Part shown: piece after piece, positions 8,701 through 18,042 of the stretch
Numbering within the stretch: position 1 is the first letter of the stretch
Layout of the letters: the number at the start of each line of letters is the position of its first letter
Origin: Thermoanaerobaculia bacterium
GTDB lineage: Bacteria; Acidobacteriota; Thermoanaerobaculia; Multivoradales; JAHEKO01
Assembly (NCBI GenBank): GCA_945787635.1
Contig: CALZIK010000193.1
Coordinates: 24,875-88,874 of the forward strand
Direction of reading: 5' to 3'
Length of the DNA: 64,000 nt
The notes under the pieces: generated by a model
The model's database searches: none
What the model was told of the DNA's origin: nothing
The model's input: the letters and a program-made list of their open reading frames with translations, nothing else
Made by a program: the position numbers and the translations under genes

Positions 8701-11700
8701 CTAATCGCTGTCAGAATCCAAATCCGAGTCGGAATCGTCGTCGCCGGGAAAGTCACCGCTTTCGACGATCTCGACCCACTCCCGCATGACGCCGAGGCTG
8801 CAGCCGTGCTTGGTGTGGCCGTTGCCCAGATCCAGCGCGTCGATGATCTGCTCGCACGAGCAGCCACCGGTATCGGCGATGGTGAAAACGGTCTGGCTCG
8901 AATCCGAGTCAGAGTCCGAATCTGAGTCTGAATCCGAGTCATCGTCGATCGTGTCGAACACGAAGTCGTCATCCACCAGTGCGTAACGGTTCTTCTTGAG
9001 GCCCTTGGTCGGCACTCCCTCTGGAATCACCGTACCCGAACACACGTCGATGTCATCGGTCACTCCATCCTGGTCGCTGTCCTTCACCAGGAACAGTACG
9101 AAGCCGTCGTGGTCGGAAGAGCGCACGGCCGTGGTGCCGTCATCGAATAGAGCGTCCGGGGAATCGGCGTTCCCGCGCCCAAACTCGAAACCGCGAACGA
9201 ACGGGTCCGTGGCTACCGAGGTCAAGGCATGATCGAGGGTCTGCGAGTTGCCCTCGAAGTTGAACGAATACCGCTCTTCGGCGGGAATGCCCAGGACCTG
9301 GTTGGTCAGGTCGGGATCGACCAGATCGTTGCAAGGCTCGGAGTCGCAAACCAGATTGTCAGCCGGGTCGAAGACGCCGCGGATGTGCCCGACGGCGTCG
9401 ACGTAGCTGTCGCTGAACTCGAAGGCGTTGAAGTCGCCGACGATCACCAGGGGCGCATCAGAATCCGTCTGGAGCTCGCTCGCCTTGGCGGCGATCGACT
9501 CGGCCTGAAGTAGCCGCTTCAGGCGAACCCGCTCGCCGTCGTCCGGATCGTCGATGTTGCCAAGCGACCGGTTGTGAACGACCATGACGCGTACCGGCGA
9601 AGCGCCGCCGCTGGCCGTGCAGCTGCCTTCGAGCAGGAGCGGTGGGCGATCGTGAAGCACATTGAGGTCTCCAGTCACGGGGTTGACGAACGTGGCCATG
9701 GGCTCGACCTGGGCAACGGAATCGACCTGGATGGTGTCGCGCACCAGAAAACCGACGTCGATCGTGCCTTGATCGTTGCCTTCGATGAGGTACGGGACGT
9801 AGATGACCGTCGAATCGACGGCCGCAATGTCCGCGGCGAGAGCAGCCAGCACGCTCTCCTTCTCGACTTCCTGCACCGCCAGGATGTCCGGGGCGTCCAG
9901 AACGTCGAGAATGTACAGCACCAACTTCGCACGTCGGCTCAGGTACTGCGCCGTCGAAACCACCGTGTCGTTTCGCGTCTGACCCAGGAAGTTGGTGTCC
10001 GAAGGATCGTTCACGTCATCGAACAGCCGGAACATATTGAGCGAGCCGACCGTGAACTCACCGAAGTCGCGAAGACGCACTCCGATCGGCAGCACCGGTT
10101 CCGGGCCAAGCACCAGGCTTGTCGGCAGGATCTGATAGTCGCCGAACGTGAAAAAGAGCGGCCCTTCGGCCGAGATCGTCTGTTCGACGAAGATATCGGC
10201 GTCGGGCAGACCCAGCCCGTCCGGGTCGATCTCGAAAACTTCGGGATTGCCGTCCCACACCGGAAACGGCGCCACGCCCGGAAACTCGATCCCGGGCTCG
10301 CGGAAGGTGCGCTCGGTGCCGGCCACGACGGCGGTCTCGCCGAACCGGTTGGTCGGTCCCGTCGCGATGCCGTCGAAGCTCACCAGCATCCCCTCGAACC
10401 GTTCCAGATCGGGAATCGGACTCGGCGCCGGGGACGGGGTCGTGGCGTCGAAGACCACGACCGCGGGCAAGGTGTTGCCGGCGCTGCCGATCGACAGCAC
10501 GCGCAGGTCGCCCAGCTCGGTCATGCCGAAGAACTCCTGCACCTGGGCCACCACGTCGACCTGATCGCCTAGCGCGACCGCCGGCGCGCCGCCGGTGAAG
10601 ACGAAGATTCCGTCTGAAGTCAGGCCGTCACCATCGGAGCGGACCTCGGGTGTCTGCATGAAGAAACCGTTGGTATCGAGCGCGGTGACCGTGTTGTCGC
10701 TGGTCGCCACGTAGAGATCCTCCAGAGGCGAGGCGAGCCCTGCCCCCTGGATCTCGAAGATCTCGGCGTCGACGACGTTGCTGGCTCCAGGTGTAGGAGC
10801 CTGCTGCACGTAGCTCGTGGTCACGAGCTGGGTGCCGCCATTGGGAACGCGGGCGTTCGCGTGGAAGTCCTTGTCGTCATTGCCGTCTTCGTTCTGCTGT
10901 GGCTGACCTGGCGTCAAGACGTCGATCAAACCACTGTCGTCGCCGTCGTTGGTGTCATAGACCAGGGCATCCACGAGACCGCTGCCGCTGACCGGCGTGT
11001 CATTGGGGTAGTCCGCTGCGTCACCGACATGGACGGCGACGGCGTCGGCGCCGTTCTGGAGGCCATTGCCGGGGAAGACAATCGACGGCGTCGGTACCAC
11101 GGCGGCATTGCCGAGGAGAAAGTAGCCGTCCGCATCGGTCGAAAAGCCATCCAGGTCGAACGCCTCATAGGAGGCGTCATCGCTGCCGTTGTAGAAAACC
11201 ACGACCAGTCCGTCGAGGGGCGTGCTACCGACGCCACCGTCGTAGAGCTCGACGAACTCGAGGGCATCCGAACCCGCGGTGTCGGCATCCACCTCGTTGA
11301 TGACAATCGGTGAGTCGATCGCGGTCGAGAAGCTGAAGACGACGTCGCCTGCCATGTTGTCGGGCGGGTCGTCGGCATCGGCATCGCTCACCTCGGCGGC
11401 AAAGATAGTCACCGTGCACTCCTCGCCGTTGACGAAATCGGTGTCGGGATCCAGCGTGTAGGCCTGGGGACCTCCGGCGGTCGCCGCCGTGTGCGCGCCA
11501 CTGATGGTGCAACTGACATCGAACCAGGCGGCGCCCAGGGTCACGTCCTCACTGAAGATGACCTCGATGTCGGTGTCGAGGGCGATGCCTCCGCTGTTGT
11601 CGGCCGGGTTCGTGCTGACCACGGTCGGCGCGGCCTCGGAAGAAGCGCAACTGGTGAAGGTCTGCCCCGTATTGATGGTGTCGAACGTGTTCGGGCTGCT

Positions 11701-12219
11701 GCCCTGCCAGGTGAAGTCGGCGGCAGTGGAACCGATCCCGGAGAGCTGCAGGGAGTCCCCGACCGCGGAGCCCGAAGCCTCGGAAACCCCGATATCGGTA
11801 CTTCCCATGCCGTCGGCAGGACCGCCGACCGCTACGAAGTTACCCTCGTAGCTCAAGAACTGAATCACCGAGCTACCTGGATCGATCAGGGCGATTCCGT
11901 CGGGAGAGCCGTTCTGGATTCCCGCCTGGAAGAAGGCGAGAGTTCCGCAGCCCGACTGTTGATTGGGCAGCGTGCCGGCGAGATTGATCGTATTGTAGAC
12001 CGCTCCGCCGTTGCCGTTATAGAGCACCAGGCTCCAACCGGCCAGGTTGGTTCCGCCGGGGCCGGCGATCTCGATGGCTTCACCGGTGTCGCCGCCGGTG
12101 TTGTCGTAGTGGATCTCATTGATGAACACCGCTTGCGCCGAGACCGTCGTAGCGGCAAACAAAAGACAAAGCACGACAGCGACAGCCAAAAAACCCTCTC
12201 TTCGATAAGTCCTCAACAC
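8701..12219 (-). CDS. Large secreted endonuclease/exonuclease/phosphatase-family protein with lamin-tail and Ig-like domains
   Basis: This 1172-residue protein resembles ExeM/NucH-type extracellular nucleases. After a signal peptide (cleavage near residue 28, VSAQ) come a lamin-tail-like domain (about 29-190), a Big_5-type Ig domain (about 198-300) and a second lamin-tail domain (about 305-480). An OB-like segment and the EEP nuclease domain (about 715-1065) follow. The catalytic set is present: LAVQEVEK, VIVGDFNAF, a QTLDHAL block and SDHDG. Calcium-binding DSDQDGVTDD and two Asp-Ser tracts end the protein. The start is GTG with AAGGAGG four bases upstream; a nearer ATG is out of frame. The likely role is extracellular DNA scavenging or release of phosphate. 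No surface anchor is visible after the final DS run. Confidence 0.9.
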   Translation of the reverse strand: MLRTYRREGFLAVAVVLCLLFAATTVSAQAVFINEIHYDNTGGDTGEAIEIAGPGGTNLAGWSLVLYNGNGGAVYNTINLAGTLPNQQSGCGTLAFFQAGIQNGSPDGIALIDPGSSVIQFLSYEGNFVAVGGPADGMGSTDIGVSEASGSAVGDSLQLSGIGSTAADFTWQGSSPNTFDTINTGQTFTSCASSEAAPTVVSTNPADNSGGIALDTDIEVIFSEDVTLGAAWFDVSCTISGAHTAATAGGPQAYTLDPDTDFVNGEECTVTIFAAEVSDADADDPPDNMAGDVVFSFSTAIDSPIVINEVDADTAGSDALEFVELYDGGVGSTPLDGLVVVFYNGSDDASYEAFDLDGFSTDADGYFLLGNAAVVPTPSIVFPGNGLQNGADAVAVHVGDAADYPNDTPVSGSGLVDALVYDTNDGDDSGLIDVLTPGQPQQNEDGNDDKDFHANARVPNGGTQLVTTSYVQQAPTPGASNVVDAEIFEIQGAGLASPLEDLYVATSDNTVTALDTNGFFMQTPEVRSDGDGLTSDGIFVFTGGAPAVALGDQVDVVAQVQEFFGMTELGDLRVLSIGSAGNTLPAVVVFDATTPSPAPSPIPDLERFEGMLVSFDGIATGPTNRFGETAVVAGTERTFREPGIEFPGVAPFPVWDGNPEVFEIDPDGLGLPDADIFVEQTISAEGPLFFTFGDYQILPTSLVLGPEPVLPIGVRLRDFGEFTVGSLNMFRLFDDVNDPSDTNFLGQTRNDTVVSTAQYLSRRAKLVLYILDVLDAPDILAVQEVEKESVLAALAADIAAVDSTVIYVPYLIEGNDQGTIDVGFLVRDTIQVDSVAQVEPMATFVNPVTGDLNVLHDRPPLLLEGSCTASGGASPVRVMVVHNRSLGNIDDPDDGERVRLKRLLQAESIAAKASELQTDSDAPLVIVGDFNAFEFSDSYVDAVGHIRGVFDPADNLVCDSEPCNDLVDPDLTNQVLGIPAEERYSFNFEGNSQTLDHALTSVATDPFVRGFEFGRGNADSPDALFDDGTTAVRSSDHDGFVLFLVKDSDQDGVTDDIDVCSGTVIPEGVPTKGLKKNRYALVDDDFVFDTIDDDSDSDSDSDSDSDSSQTVFTIADTGGCSCEQIIDALDLGNGHTKHGCSLGVMREWVEIVESGDFPGDDDSDSDLDSDSD
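8900..8940 (-). repeat. Degenerate 6-base repeat encoding an Asp-Ser tract
   Basis: On the minus strand the tract repeats GAY-TCN codon pairs about seven times and encodes alternating Asp and Ser. A second shorter run ends the same gene at 8704-8740. Codons are varied within the repeat, which lowers slippage and argues for selection on the peptide. Confidence 0.8.
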
Positions 12220-12371
12220 GCATCCTCCTTATAACAACAAACCCCGGGTTGTAGCCGGACCTCGCGGCCGCGCATGGCGCCAGCGAGCAGTGTGCGTTAC
12301 AAACCCGTAACGATGGCTCTTGGGCCTAGCAAGACAACACTCTAACGCCGTCGGATCGGGGTGGGCAAATA

Positions 12372-12399
12372 GCCGCCCATCTATGGGCTCGCGGGCGGC
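12372..12399 (-). terminator. Possible terminator after the enoyl-CoA isomerase gene
   Basis: GCCGCCC (12372-12378) pairs with GGGCGGC (12393-12399) just past the stop of the leftward gene ending at 12409. The minus-strand tail is TATTTGC, only partly T-rich. The remainder of the 12220-12408 gap holds the nuclease promoter region and a small inverted repeat (GTTAC-6-GTAAC at 12296-12311). Confidence 0.4.
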
Positions 12400-12408
12400 C
12401 TCACGCCT

Positions 12409-13173
12409 CTAGCTACCGGTCTTTTTCGCAGCCAGCCGCTCGACCATTTCATGCAACGCCGCCTGGGTTTCCGCACTGAACCATCGATCGACAAGCGCCT
12501 CGAGATCGTTTTCGGGGACCTCCTGGAAGCTATCGATCAGGTCTCGCCGCGCGTAGGCCCGGGTCGTCAACATGGCGTCGCTGGGCAGGCTCAAGATCGA
12601 TCGGCACCATTCGAGCGCCCGCGGCACGACCCTCTCGACCGGCACCAGCTCGTCGACAAGGTCGATGGCGCGCGCCTCCCCCGCATCGATCATCAGGCCA
12701 CTCATCCCGATCCTTATCGCATGCCGGCGCCCCACCAGGCGAGCCACCGCGTTCTGAAAGATCGGCGGCAGGACGATGCCCACCTGGACTTCGTTGAAGC
12801 CGATCTTGAACGGGCCCTCGGCCATGACCCGGTAGTCGAAGAACATCGACATCACCGCGCCGCCAGCGGGGCTGTGGCCGGTCAAAGCGCCGGCGATGGG
12901 AATCGGGCAGACGGCCAGGGTGCCGAGAAGGCTCAAGAACCTCCGCCAGGCGTCGGTAAGACCGTCCCGGTCGAGGGTCAGGAGGTACGGCACGTCCAGA
13001 CCGGCCGAGAACATGCCCGGGAGTCCGGAGACCACCAGCGCCTGAGCGCCCTCGGAGGCGGCCGATTCGACCGCCCCCCGGAGGGCGTCGATCAGATCGG
13101 GCGAGAGAGCGTTGGCAGGTGGGCGGGCGAGTTGAAGCTCCCGGACCGGACCGTGTTCCCGAATCTCCAACAT
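12409..13173 (-). CDS. Enoyl-CoA hydratase/isomerase family protein, probably delta3-delta2-enoyl-CoA isomerase
   Basis: The 254-residue crotonase-fold protein has both oxyanion-hole segments, FSAGLD (55-60) and GHSPAGGAV (99-107). The active-site segment reads GFNEVQVGI, with a single acidic residue (Glu128) placed as in delta3-delta2-enoyl-CoA isomerases. Hydratases have two glutamates. The likely role is moving double bonds during beta-oxidation of unsaturated fatty acids in the cytosol. It lies downstream of tRNA-Asn, from which it is separated by a clear terminator, so it should have its own promoter. No other beta-oxidation gene is adjacent; the ACOX-like gene at 35.6 kb is the nearest. 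Confidence 0.85.
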   Translation of the reverse strand: MLEIREHGPVRELQLARPPANALSPDLIDALRGAVESAASEGAQALVVSGLPGMFSAGLDVPYLLTLDRDGLTDAWRRFLSLLGTLAVCPIPIAGALTGHSPAGGAVMSMFFDYRVMAEGPFKIGFNEVQVGIVLPPIFQNAVARLVGRRHAIRIGMSGLMIDAGEARAIDLVDELVPVERVVPRALEWCRSILSLPSDAMLTTRAYARRDLIDSFQEVPENDLEALVDRWFSAETQAALHEMVERLAAKKTGS

Positions 13174-13201
13174 CGACGTGCTCCGTTTCCGTTTGCGCTT
13201 G

Positions 13202-13229
13202 AAAAAAAGGCCGCCCTCATCGGGCGGCC
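13202..13229 (-). terminator. Rho-independent terminator of tRNA-Asn
   Basis: On the minus strand an 8-bp stem (GGCCGCCC with GGGCGGCC) and ATGA loop is followed by seven Ts. It begins 14 bases after the tRNA 3' end. Confidence 0.9.
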
Positions 13230-13242
13230 GCTTGCTGGAAGA

Positions 13243-13317
13243 TGGCTCCTGGGGAGGGACTCGAACCCCCGACCAGTCGGTTAACAGCCGACCGCTCTAC
13301 CACTGAGCTACCCAGGA
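13243..13317 (-). tRNA. tRNA-Asn (GTT)
   Basis: The 75-nucleotide cloverleaf reads TCCTGGG at the 5' end and pairs with CCCAGGA before discriminator G. The terminal CCA is encoded. The D arm is GCTC/GAGC, the anticodon stem GTCGG/CCGAC carries the loop CTGTTAA with anticodon GTT, and the T loop is TTCGAGT. It follows rpoD in the same direction. Confidence 0.97.
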
Positions 13318-13392
13318 TCGTGGCCAAGAAAATGGCACGTACGCGGCGTCAAATACTAGGCGCCGCCTGGTCGGATTGTCAAACGAGGGCTG

Positions 13393-15102
13393 CTAGGCCG
13401 AGCTATCCAGAAACGGCTTCAACTGCGCCGACCGGCTCGGATGGCGCAGCTTTCGCAGCGCCTTGGATTCGATCTGTCGAATCCGCTCGCGGGTGACGTT
13501 GAACGACTTGCCGACCTCTTCGAGAGTGTGCTCGGAGCCCTCTCCGACGCCGAAGCGCATCCGCAGAACCAACTCTTCGCGCGGGGTCAGACTCTGCAGC
13601 ACCGAGGCGGTTTGGTCGGTCAGGTTGTTCGAGATCACCGAGTCCACCGGCGAAAGAGCCGACTTGTCCTCGATGAAGTCACCCAGATGTGAGTCTTCCT
13701 CCTCGCCGATCGGCGTCTCGAGCGAGATCGGCTCCTGCGCGATCTTCATGATCTTGCGGACCTTGGAGGCCGGCAGGTCCATGCGCTCGCCGATCTCGGC
13801 GGCGGTGGGCTCGCGGCCGAGCTCCTGAACCAGAGACCGGCTCGTACGCGTCAGCTTGTTGATCGTCTCGATCATGTGGACCGGAATTCGAATGGTCCGC
13901 GCCTGGTCGGCAATCGCGCGCGTGATCGCCTGCCGGATCCACCAGGTGGCATAGGTCGAGAACTTGTAGCCGCGCCGGTATTCGAACTTCTCGACCGCCT
14001 TCATGAGCCCGATGTTGCCTTCCTGGATCAGATCCAGGAACTGCAGTCCCCGGTTGGTGTATTTCTTGGCGATCGAGACGACCAGGCGCAAGTTCGCGAC
14101 GATGAGCTCGTCTTTGGCGCGCTCGCAGGTCGCCTCGCCCAGCCGGATCTTCTTGATGGTCGCCGCCACCTGGGCGTGTGTCGTGCCGTAGTGCTCTTCG
14201 AGCTCCTTGACCTTGCGACGATATTTTTCGATCCGCCGCCGGTGAAGTGAGCGCAGCTCCTTGTTGGACTCCTTGTCAAGCGCCATCTTGGCCCGCCGGA
14301 TGTCCTGCTCGAAGCGCGAAAACCGGTGATCCAGGCTCTTCAAGAACTCGACCAGGCGATTCTGGGTCTGCAGGGAGAAGTCCACCGACCGGATGCGCTT
14401 AGCGATCTTGGCGACCATGCGATCGATCTCGCGGTCCATCTCCTGATGGCGATCACCGCCCACCTTGTAGCGCTTTTGGCGCTTGCGAAGAGACTGGACC
14501 TTCTTGTCGAGCTTGGCGATCTCGCTGAACACCTTCATGGTCGCCTTGATGCGCTGGTTGGCGCGAGCATCGAGCACCGCATCCTGATCGGCGATCAGGT
14601 TCTGGACCACCTTCGGGTCCGTCTGGCCCACCTCGTTGAGGCGAAGCAGCTCCTTGAGCACCACCGCGTTCTCCGACAGGGCTTCGTAGATGAGCCATTC
14701 ACCTTTTTCGATCCGCTGAGCGATCTCGACCTCGCCCTCGCGATCCAGAAGCGGGACCGTGCCCATCTCGCGCAAATACATGCGCACCGGGTCGTTGGTC
14801 TTCTCTTGCTCGTGAAGCCGGAAAGGCGTCGCCTCCGCCGCCTCGGCCTTCTCGAAGTCGCCGGCGTGGGTCTCGGTATCGGACCGATTCTGATAGCGCT
14901 CCGGGCGATCGAGAACCTCGATGCCCAGCTCGCGAAACCGCGAGTAGATCTCGTCGAGATCCTCCGCCATGCTGATAATCTCGTCCGGCAAGATCTCGTA
15001 GATCTCGTCGTACAGCAGATAGCCCTTCGAGCGCCCGAGCTCGACCAGTTGCTTGACGGTTGGGTGCTTGTCTTCCGCTGTCTTCAGTTTAGGGGCAGTC
15101 AA
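13393..15102 (-). CDS. rpoD: Primary sigma factor RpoD (sigma-70)
   Basis: The 569-residue protein is the housekeeping sigma subunit. Region 1.1 lies in the first 75 residues and region 1.2 around [12 protein letters not shown] (about 105-140). A long non-conserved insert follows, then region 2 with [12 protein letters not shown] and the -10-recognising [15 protein letters not shown]. Region 3, and region 4 with the [18 protein letters not shown] helix-turn-helix, complete it. The start is TTG, with GGGAG eight bases upstream; no earlier or nearby ATG preserves region 1.1. It lies 43 bases after dnaG in the classic dnaG-rpoD order. Weak initiation by TTG may limit sigma level. Identification is secure. 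Confidence 0.97.
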   Translation of the reverse strand: MTAPKLKTAEDKHPTVKQLVELGRSKGYLLYDEIYEILPDEIISMAEDLDEIYSRFRELGIEVLDRPERYQNRSDTETHAGDFEKAEAAEATPFRLHEQEKTNDPVRMYLREMGTVPLLDREGEVEIAQRIEKGEWLIYEALSENAVVLKELLRLNEVGQTDPKVVQNLIADQDAVLDARANQRIKATMKVFSEIAKLDKKVQSLRKRQKRYKVGGDRHQEMDREIDRMVAKIAKRIRSVDFSLQTQNRLVEFLKSLDHRFSRFEQDIRRAKMALDKESNKELRSLHRRRIEKYRRKVKELEEHYGTTHAQVAATIKKIRLGEATCERAKDELIVANLRLVVSIAKKYTNRGLQFLDLIQEGNIGLMKAVEKFEYRRGYKFSTYATWWIRQAITRAIADQARTIRIPVHMIETINKLTRTSRSLVQELGREPTAAEIGERMDLPASKVRKIMKIAQEPISLETPIGEEEDSHLGDFIEDKSALSPVDSVISNNLTDQTASVLQSLTPREELVLRMRFGVGEGSEHTLEEVGKSFNVTRERIRQIESKALRKLRHPSRSAQLKPFLDSSA

Positions 15103-15145
15103 ATTTTGTTCTCCCGGGATCCTGCGGCCGACGACCGCGCAGCCG

Positions 15146-16924
15146 CTAGCGCTCGGGCTGGTCGCTTCGATCGTGCAGACGGCGGCTGAGAGCCGCCTTT
15201 TCAGTCATGAGTTCTTCGAGTCGTTGTCGATCTCCGGCACGCTGCGCCTTTGTGATCTGGGCTGCCAGCTCGCGTGACCGCTGCTGCCGCCAGCGCCGTT
15301 CCAACTGGCGCACCGAAGCCTTGAGCTCCTCGGAGTCGGAGCCGACCGATATTTCTAACAAAAGCCGCGCCATCCGGTCAACTGCCGGACCTTGATCCGG
15401 CAACCGAGCCAAGAGCTCCCGCGCCGCGGGCGGGCTCTTCGACCCGTCCTTATGTAAAGCACGAAAAGCACGGTAAATATTCCTGCACGAGGGGTCTAGA
15501 AACGCATCTTCGGGCGGCAGGTCGGCGCTCGGCGGAACCACCGCGTCTTTGGCCAGAAGAAGCTGCAGGGTTTTTTCTTCCAGGCTCCTCACCAGACCCT
15601 CGGAATCCCTTTGTTTCTCTTGCTTTTTCTCGCCACGGCGGCCGCGAAGACGGTCCAGAAGAAGCTCGGCCGGAATGCCCAGACGGCCGGCCGCTTGGCG
15701 GGCATAGCCGTAGCGCAGAACCGAGTCGGGCACCGCGCCCAGGAGCTCGACCACGAACCTGGCGGCTTGGGACTGCCGTCGGGGCTCGTTCTCGATCCCC
15801 TCCGGCGACACTCTCTCGATCTCCAGTACGACCGCGTCCGGAGCGTCCTCAACCAGGCGGCGGAGCACCTCGTCCCCCTGGTCCAACCGCACGGAATCGG
15901 GATCCGCCCCCTCGCCGAGTGAAACGCGCAGCACGCCCAGCCCGGTACCGAGCAAGAGAGGTATCGAGCGGCGGTAGGCCTGCTCGCCCGCGTTGTCTCC
16001 GTCGTAACCGACCACCACCTCATCCGCGAACCGCGCGAGAAGGCGGGCCTGCTCGACGGTCAAGGCCGTACCCATTGTCGCCACCGCGTTGTCCACACCG
16101 GCTGCCACTGAACCGATCACGTCGAAATAGCCTTCGACCATGACTGCCCGGCGAGACTCGCGAATCGAGCGCTTGGCGAGATCGAGACCGTAGAGAAGCC
16201 GGCCCTTTCTAAAGCTCGCGGTTTCGCTGGTGTTGACGTATTTGATCTTGTCGTCATCGAGCGCCCGCCCGCCGAAACCCACCAGACGGCCGGCGGTGTT
16301 GCGAATGGGGAAGATGAGTCGCTCCCGAAACCGGTCGTAGCGCTCGCCGGGCTTCTTTCTCGACTCGGCGATCAGCCCGGCGCGCTCGAGCAATCGCTCC
16401 GGATGCTTGCTGCCGAGCGCGGTGAGCAGGTTGCGCCAGCCCGGCGGCGCATAGCCGAGCCCGAAGCGATCGATCAACTCCGGCGCAATCCGGCGGCGCT
16501 CGAGGTAGGCCCGCGGAGTGGAGTGGGCGCCGAGCTGGTTTTGGTAGTACTCGAGAGCCGCCTCGAGCACCGGTTCGATGTCCTGCTCGGGCTTTTTGCC
16601 CCTGGCCCCGGCAGGCGCCTTCGGCAGGGGAATGTTGTATCTGCGCGCCAGCGATTCGATCGCGGTAGGAAAGTCGTCGCCAGAGGTCAGCATGTGGAGC
16701 CGGATGGCGTCACCGCCCTGCGAGCAGCCGAAGCAGTAGAACAGGCCTTGATCGGGATCTACGCTGAAGGAAGGCGTTTTCTCTTTGTGCAGCGGGCAGA
16801 GCCCCTTGTACCGACGACCGGCCTTGTTCAAGCGGGTGTGGTCTGATGCGATGTCGACAATATCGATCGTGTCCCGGACCGACTGCACAAGCTCGTCGGT
16901 CAGGTGGATGTGGCCGAATGACAT
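15146..16924 (-). CDS. dnaG: DNA primase
   Basis: This 592-residue primase synthesises RNA primers at the replication fork. The zinc-binding domain is CPLH (43-46) with CFGC (64-67). The TOPRIM core shows [10 protein letters not shown] and [10 protein letters not shown] near residues 275 and 320, and the C-terminal helicase-binding region follows a basic EKKQEKQRD linker near residue 440. It is the first gene of a dnaG-rpoD pair. The divergent membrane-protein gene starts only 32 bases away, so the dnaG promoter must overlap that gene or sit in a very compact region. Confidence 0.97.
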   Translation of the reverse strand: MSFGHIHLTDELVQSVRDTIDIVDIASDHTRLNKAGRRYKGLCPLHKEKTPSFSVDPDQGLFYCFGCSQGGDAIRLHMLTSGDDFPTAIESLARRYNIPLPKAPAGARGKKPEQDIEPVLEAALEYYQNQLGAHSTPRAYLERRRIAPELIDRFGLGYAPPGWRNLLTALGSKHPERLLERAGLIAESRKKPGERYDRFRERLIFPIRNTAGRLVGFGGRALDDDKIKYVNTSETASFRKGRLLYGLDLAKRSIRESRRAVMVEGYFDVIGSVAAGVDNAVATMGTALTVEQARLLARFADEVVVGYDGDNAGEQAYRRSIPLLLGTGLGVLRVSLGEGADPDSVRLDQGDEVLRRLVEDAPDAVVLEIERVSPEGIENEPRRQSQAARFVVELLGAVPDSVLRYGYARQAAGRLGIPAELLLDRLRGRRGEKKQEKQRDSEGLVRSLEEKTLQLLLAKDAVVPPSADLPPEDAFLDPSCRNIYRAFRALHKDGSKSPPAARELLARLPDQGPAVDRMARLLLEISVGSDSEELKASVRQLERRWRQQRSRELAAQITKAQRAGDRQRLEELMTEKAALSRRLHDRSDQPER

Positions 16925-16956
16925 CGCGATAAACTCGATCCCAGAACCGAAATCCT

Positions 16957-18006
16957 ATGACAACGACCGCCCAGGCCCTAGAGAACCCGCGCGGCTGGCT
17001 GCGCGACCCTGGCTTCGACGGCGCCTTGATCTTCGGCGTCGCCGCACTGGCTCTCGCCTCGGGAGCGATCGTCGTCGCCCAGCCAGATCTCTTTCTCGTG
17101 GTGCTGGTGCTGGATCTCTGGTTTCTGGGATATCACCACGTCGTTTCCACCTTCACCCGGCTGGCTTTCGACACCGACAGCTTCCGCGAGCACCGATTCC
17201 TGGTGATCTGGCTGCCGCTGCTGGTTTTGGCCGGCGCGACCGGATTGGTCCTGGTTCTGGGTGGCTGGATCCTCTCGACGACCTATCTCTACTGGCAGTG
17301 GTTCCACTACACCCGGCAGAGCTACGGCATCGAGCGAGTGTATCGGCGCAAGTCCGGTGACGAAGTCGTCGGCAGCGAAAGGCTGACCCGCTGGGCTCTC
17401 TATCTGGTCCCCCTGTGGGGCATCCTCTACCGCTCGTACCAGGCGCCGGAGACCTTTCTCGGCGTCGAAGTACGGGTCCTCCCGGTACCGTGGGAGCTGG
17501 TCGTCGGCTCCGGCGTCGCAGCCGCCGCCGCGATGGCCTGGTGGCTCTTCGAGCTGGGCGCGCAGCTCCTGCGCGGTGGAAGGCTCCAGGGGCACAGCCT
17601 CTATCTACTGTCGCACACCGTGGTCTTCGCGGTCGGATATGTGGTGATCCGCAACTTGGACCACGGCTGGTTGGTCATCAACGTCTGGCACAACGCCCAG
17701 TACATCCTGTTCGTCTGGATGTTCAACCAGAACCGGTTTCGCCAGGGCGTCGATCCCGAACATCGCTTCCTGTCGCGGCTGAGTCAACCGTCCAACTGGC
17801 CCTACTACTTCTTGACCTGCCTGCTGATCTCGACCCTGCTCTACTTCGGCCTCGACCAGGGCCTCGATACCCTGGCGCCGTACTCGACCCTGCCGCTCTT
17901 TCTGGTCGCCTACCAGACCATCAACTTCCATCACTACATTGTCGACGGGTTGATCTGGAAGGTGCGCAAGAAGCCCCTGCGCGAGAATCTCGGACTCGAG
18001 TCCTAG
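16957..18006 (+). CDS. Multi-pass membrane protein with conserved histidine motifs, function unknown
   Basis: This 349-residue protein has about eight to nine hydrophobic spans and no signal peptide. Four histidine-containing motifs stand out: YHHVV (His60/61), WQWFHYTRQSYG (His117), NVWHNAQY (His245) and NFHHYIVDG (His325/326). Their spacing at membrane edges recalls the metal sites of membrane di-iron hydroxylases and desaturases, but no canonical HxxHH set is complete, so an oxygenase role is only a suggestion. It is co-directional with the glycosyltransferase-like gene 36 bases downstream and splits dnaG from mutS2/rpsU. I do not recognise a named family. Confidence 0.75.
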   Translation: MTTTAQALENPRGWLRDPGFDGALIFGVAALALASGAIVVAQPDLFLVVLVLDLWFLGYHHVVSTFTRLAFDTDSFREHRFLVIWLPLLVLAGATGLVLVLGGWILSTTYLYWQWFHYTRQSYGIERVYRRKSGDEVVGSERLTRWALYLVPLWGILYRSYQAPETFLGVEVRVLPVPWELVVGSGVAAAAAMAWWLFELGAQLLRGGRLQGHSLYLLSHTVVFAVGYVVIRNLDHGWLVINVWHNAQYILFVWMFNQNRFRQGVDPEHRFLSRLSQPSNWPYYFLTCLLISTLLYFGLDQGLDTLAPYSTLPLFLVAYQTINFHHYIVDGLIWKVRKKPLRENLGLES

Positions 18007-18042
18007 GAGCTCGGCTCGTCGGCCAACGTTTCACCGGCTCAG

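Noticed and set aside
8900..8940. A short CRISPR-like or phase-variable repeat
   Set aside because: The units are in frame, degenerate and have no spacers; they simply encode Asp-Ser pairs.
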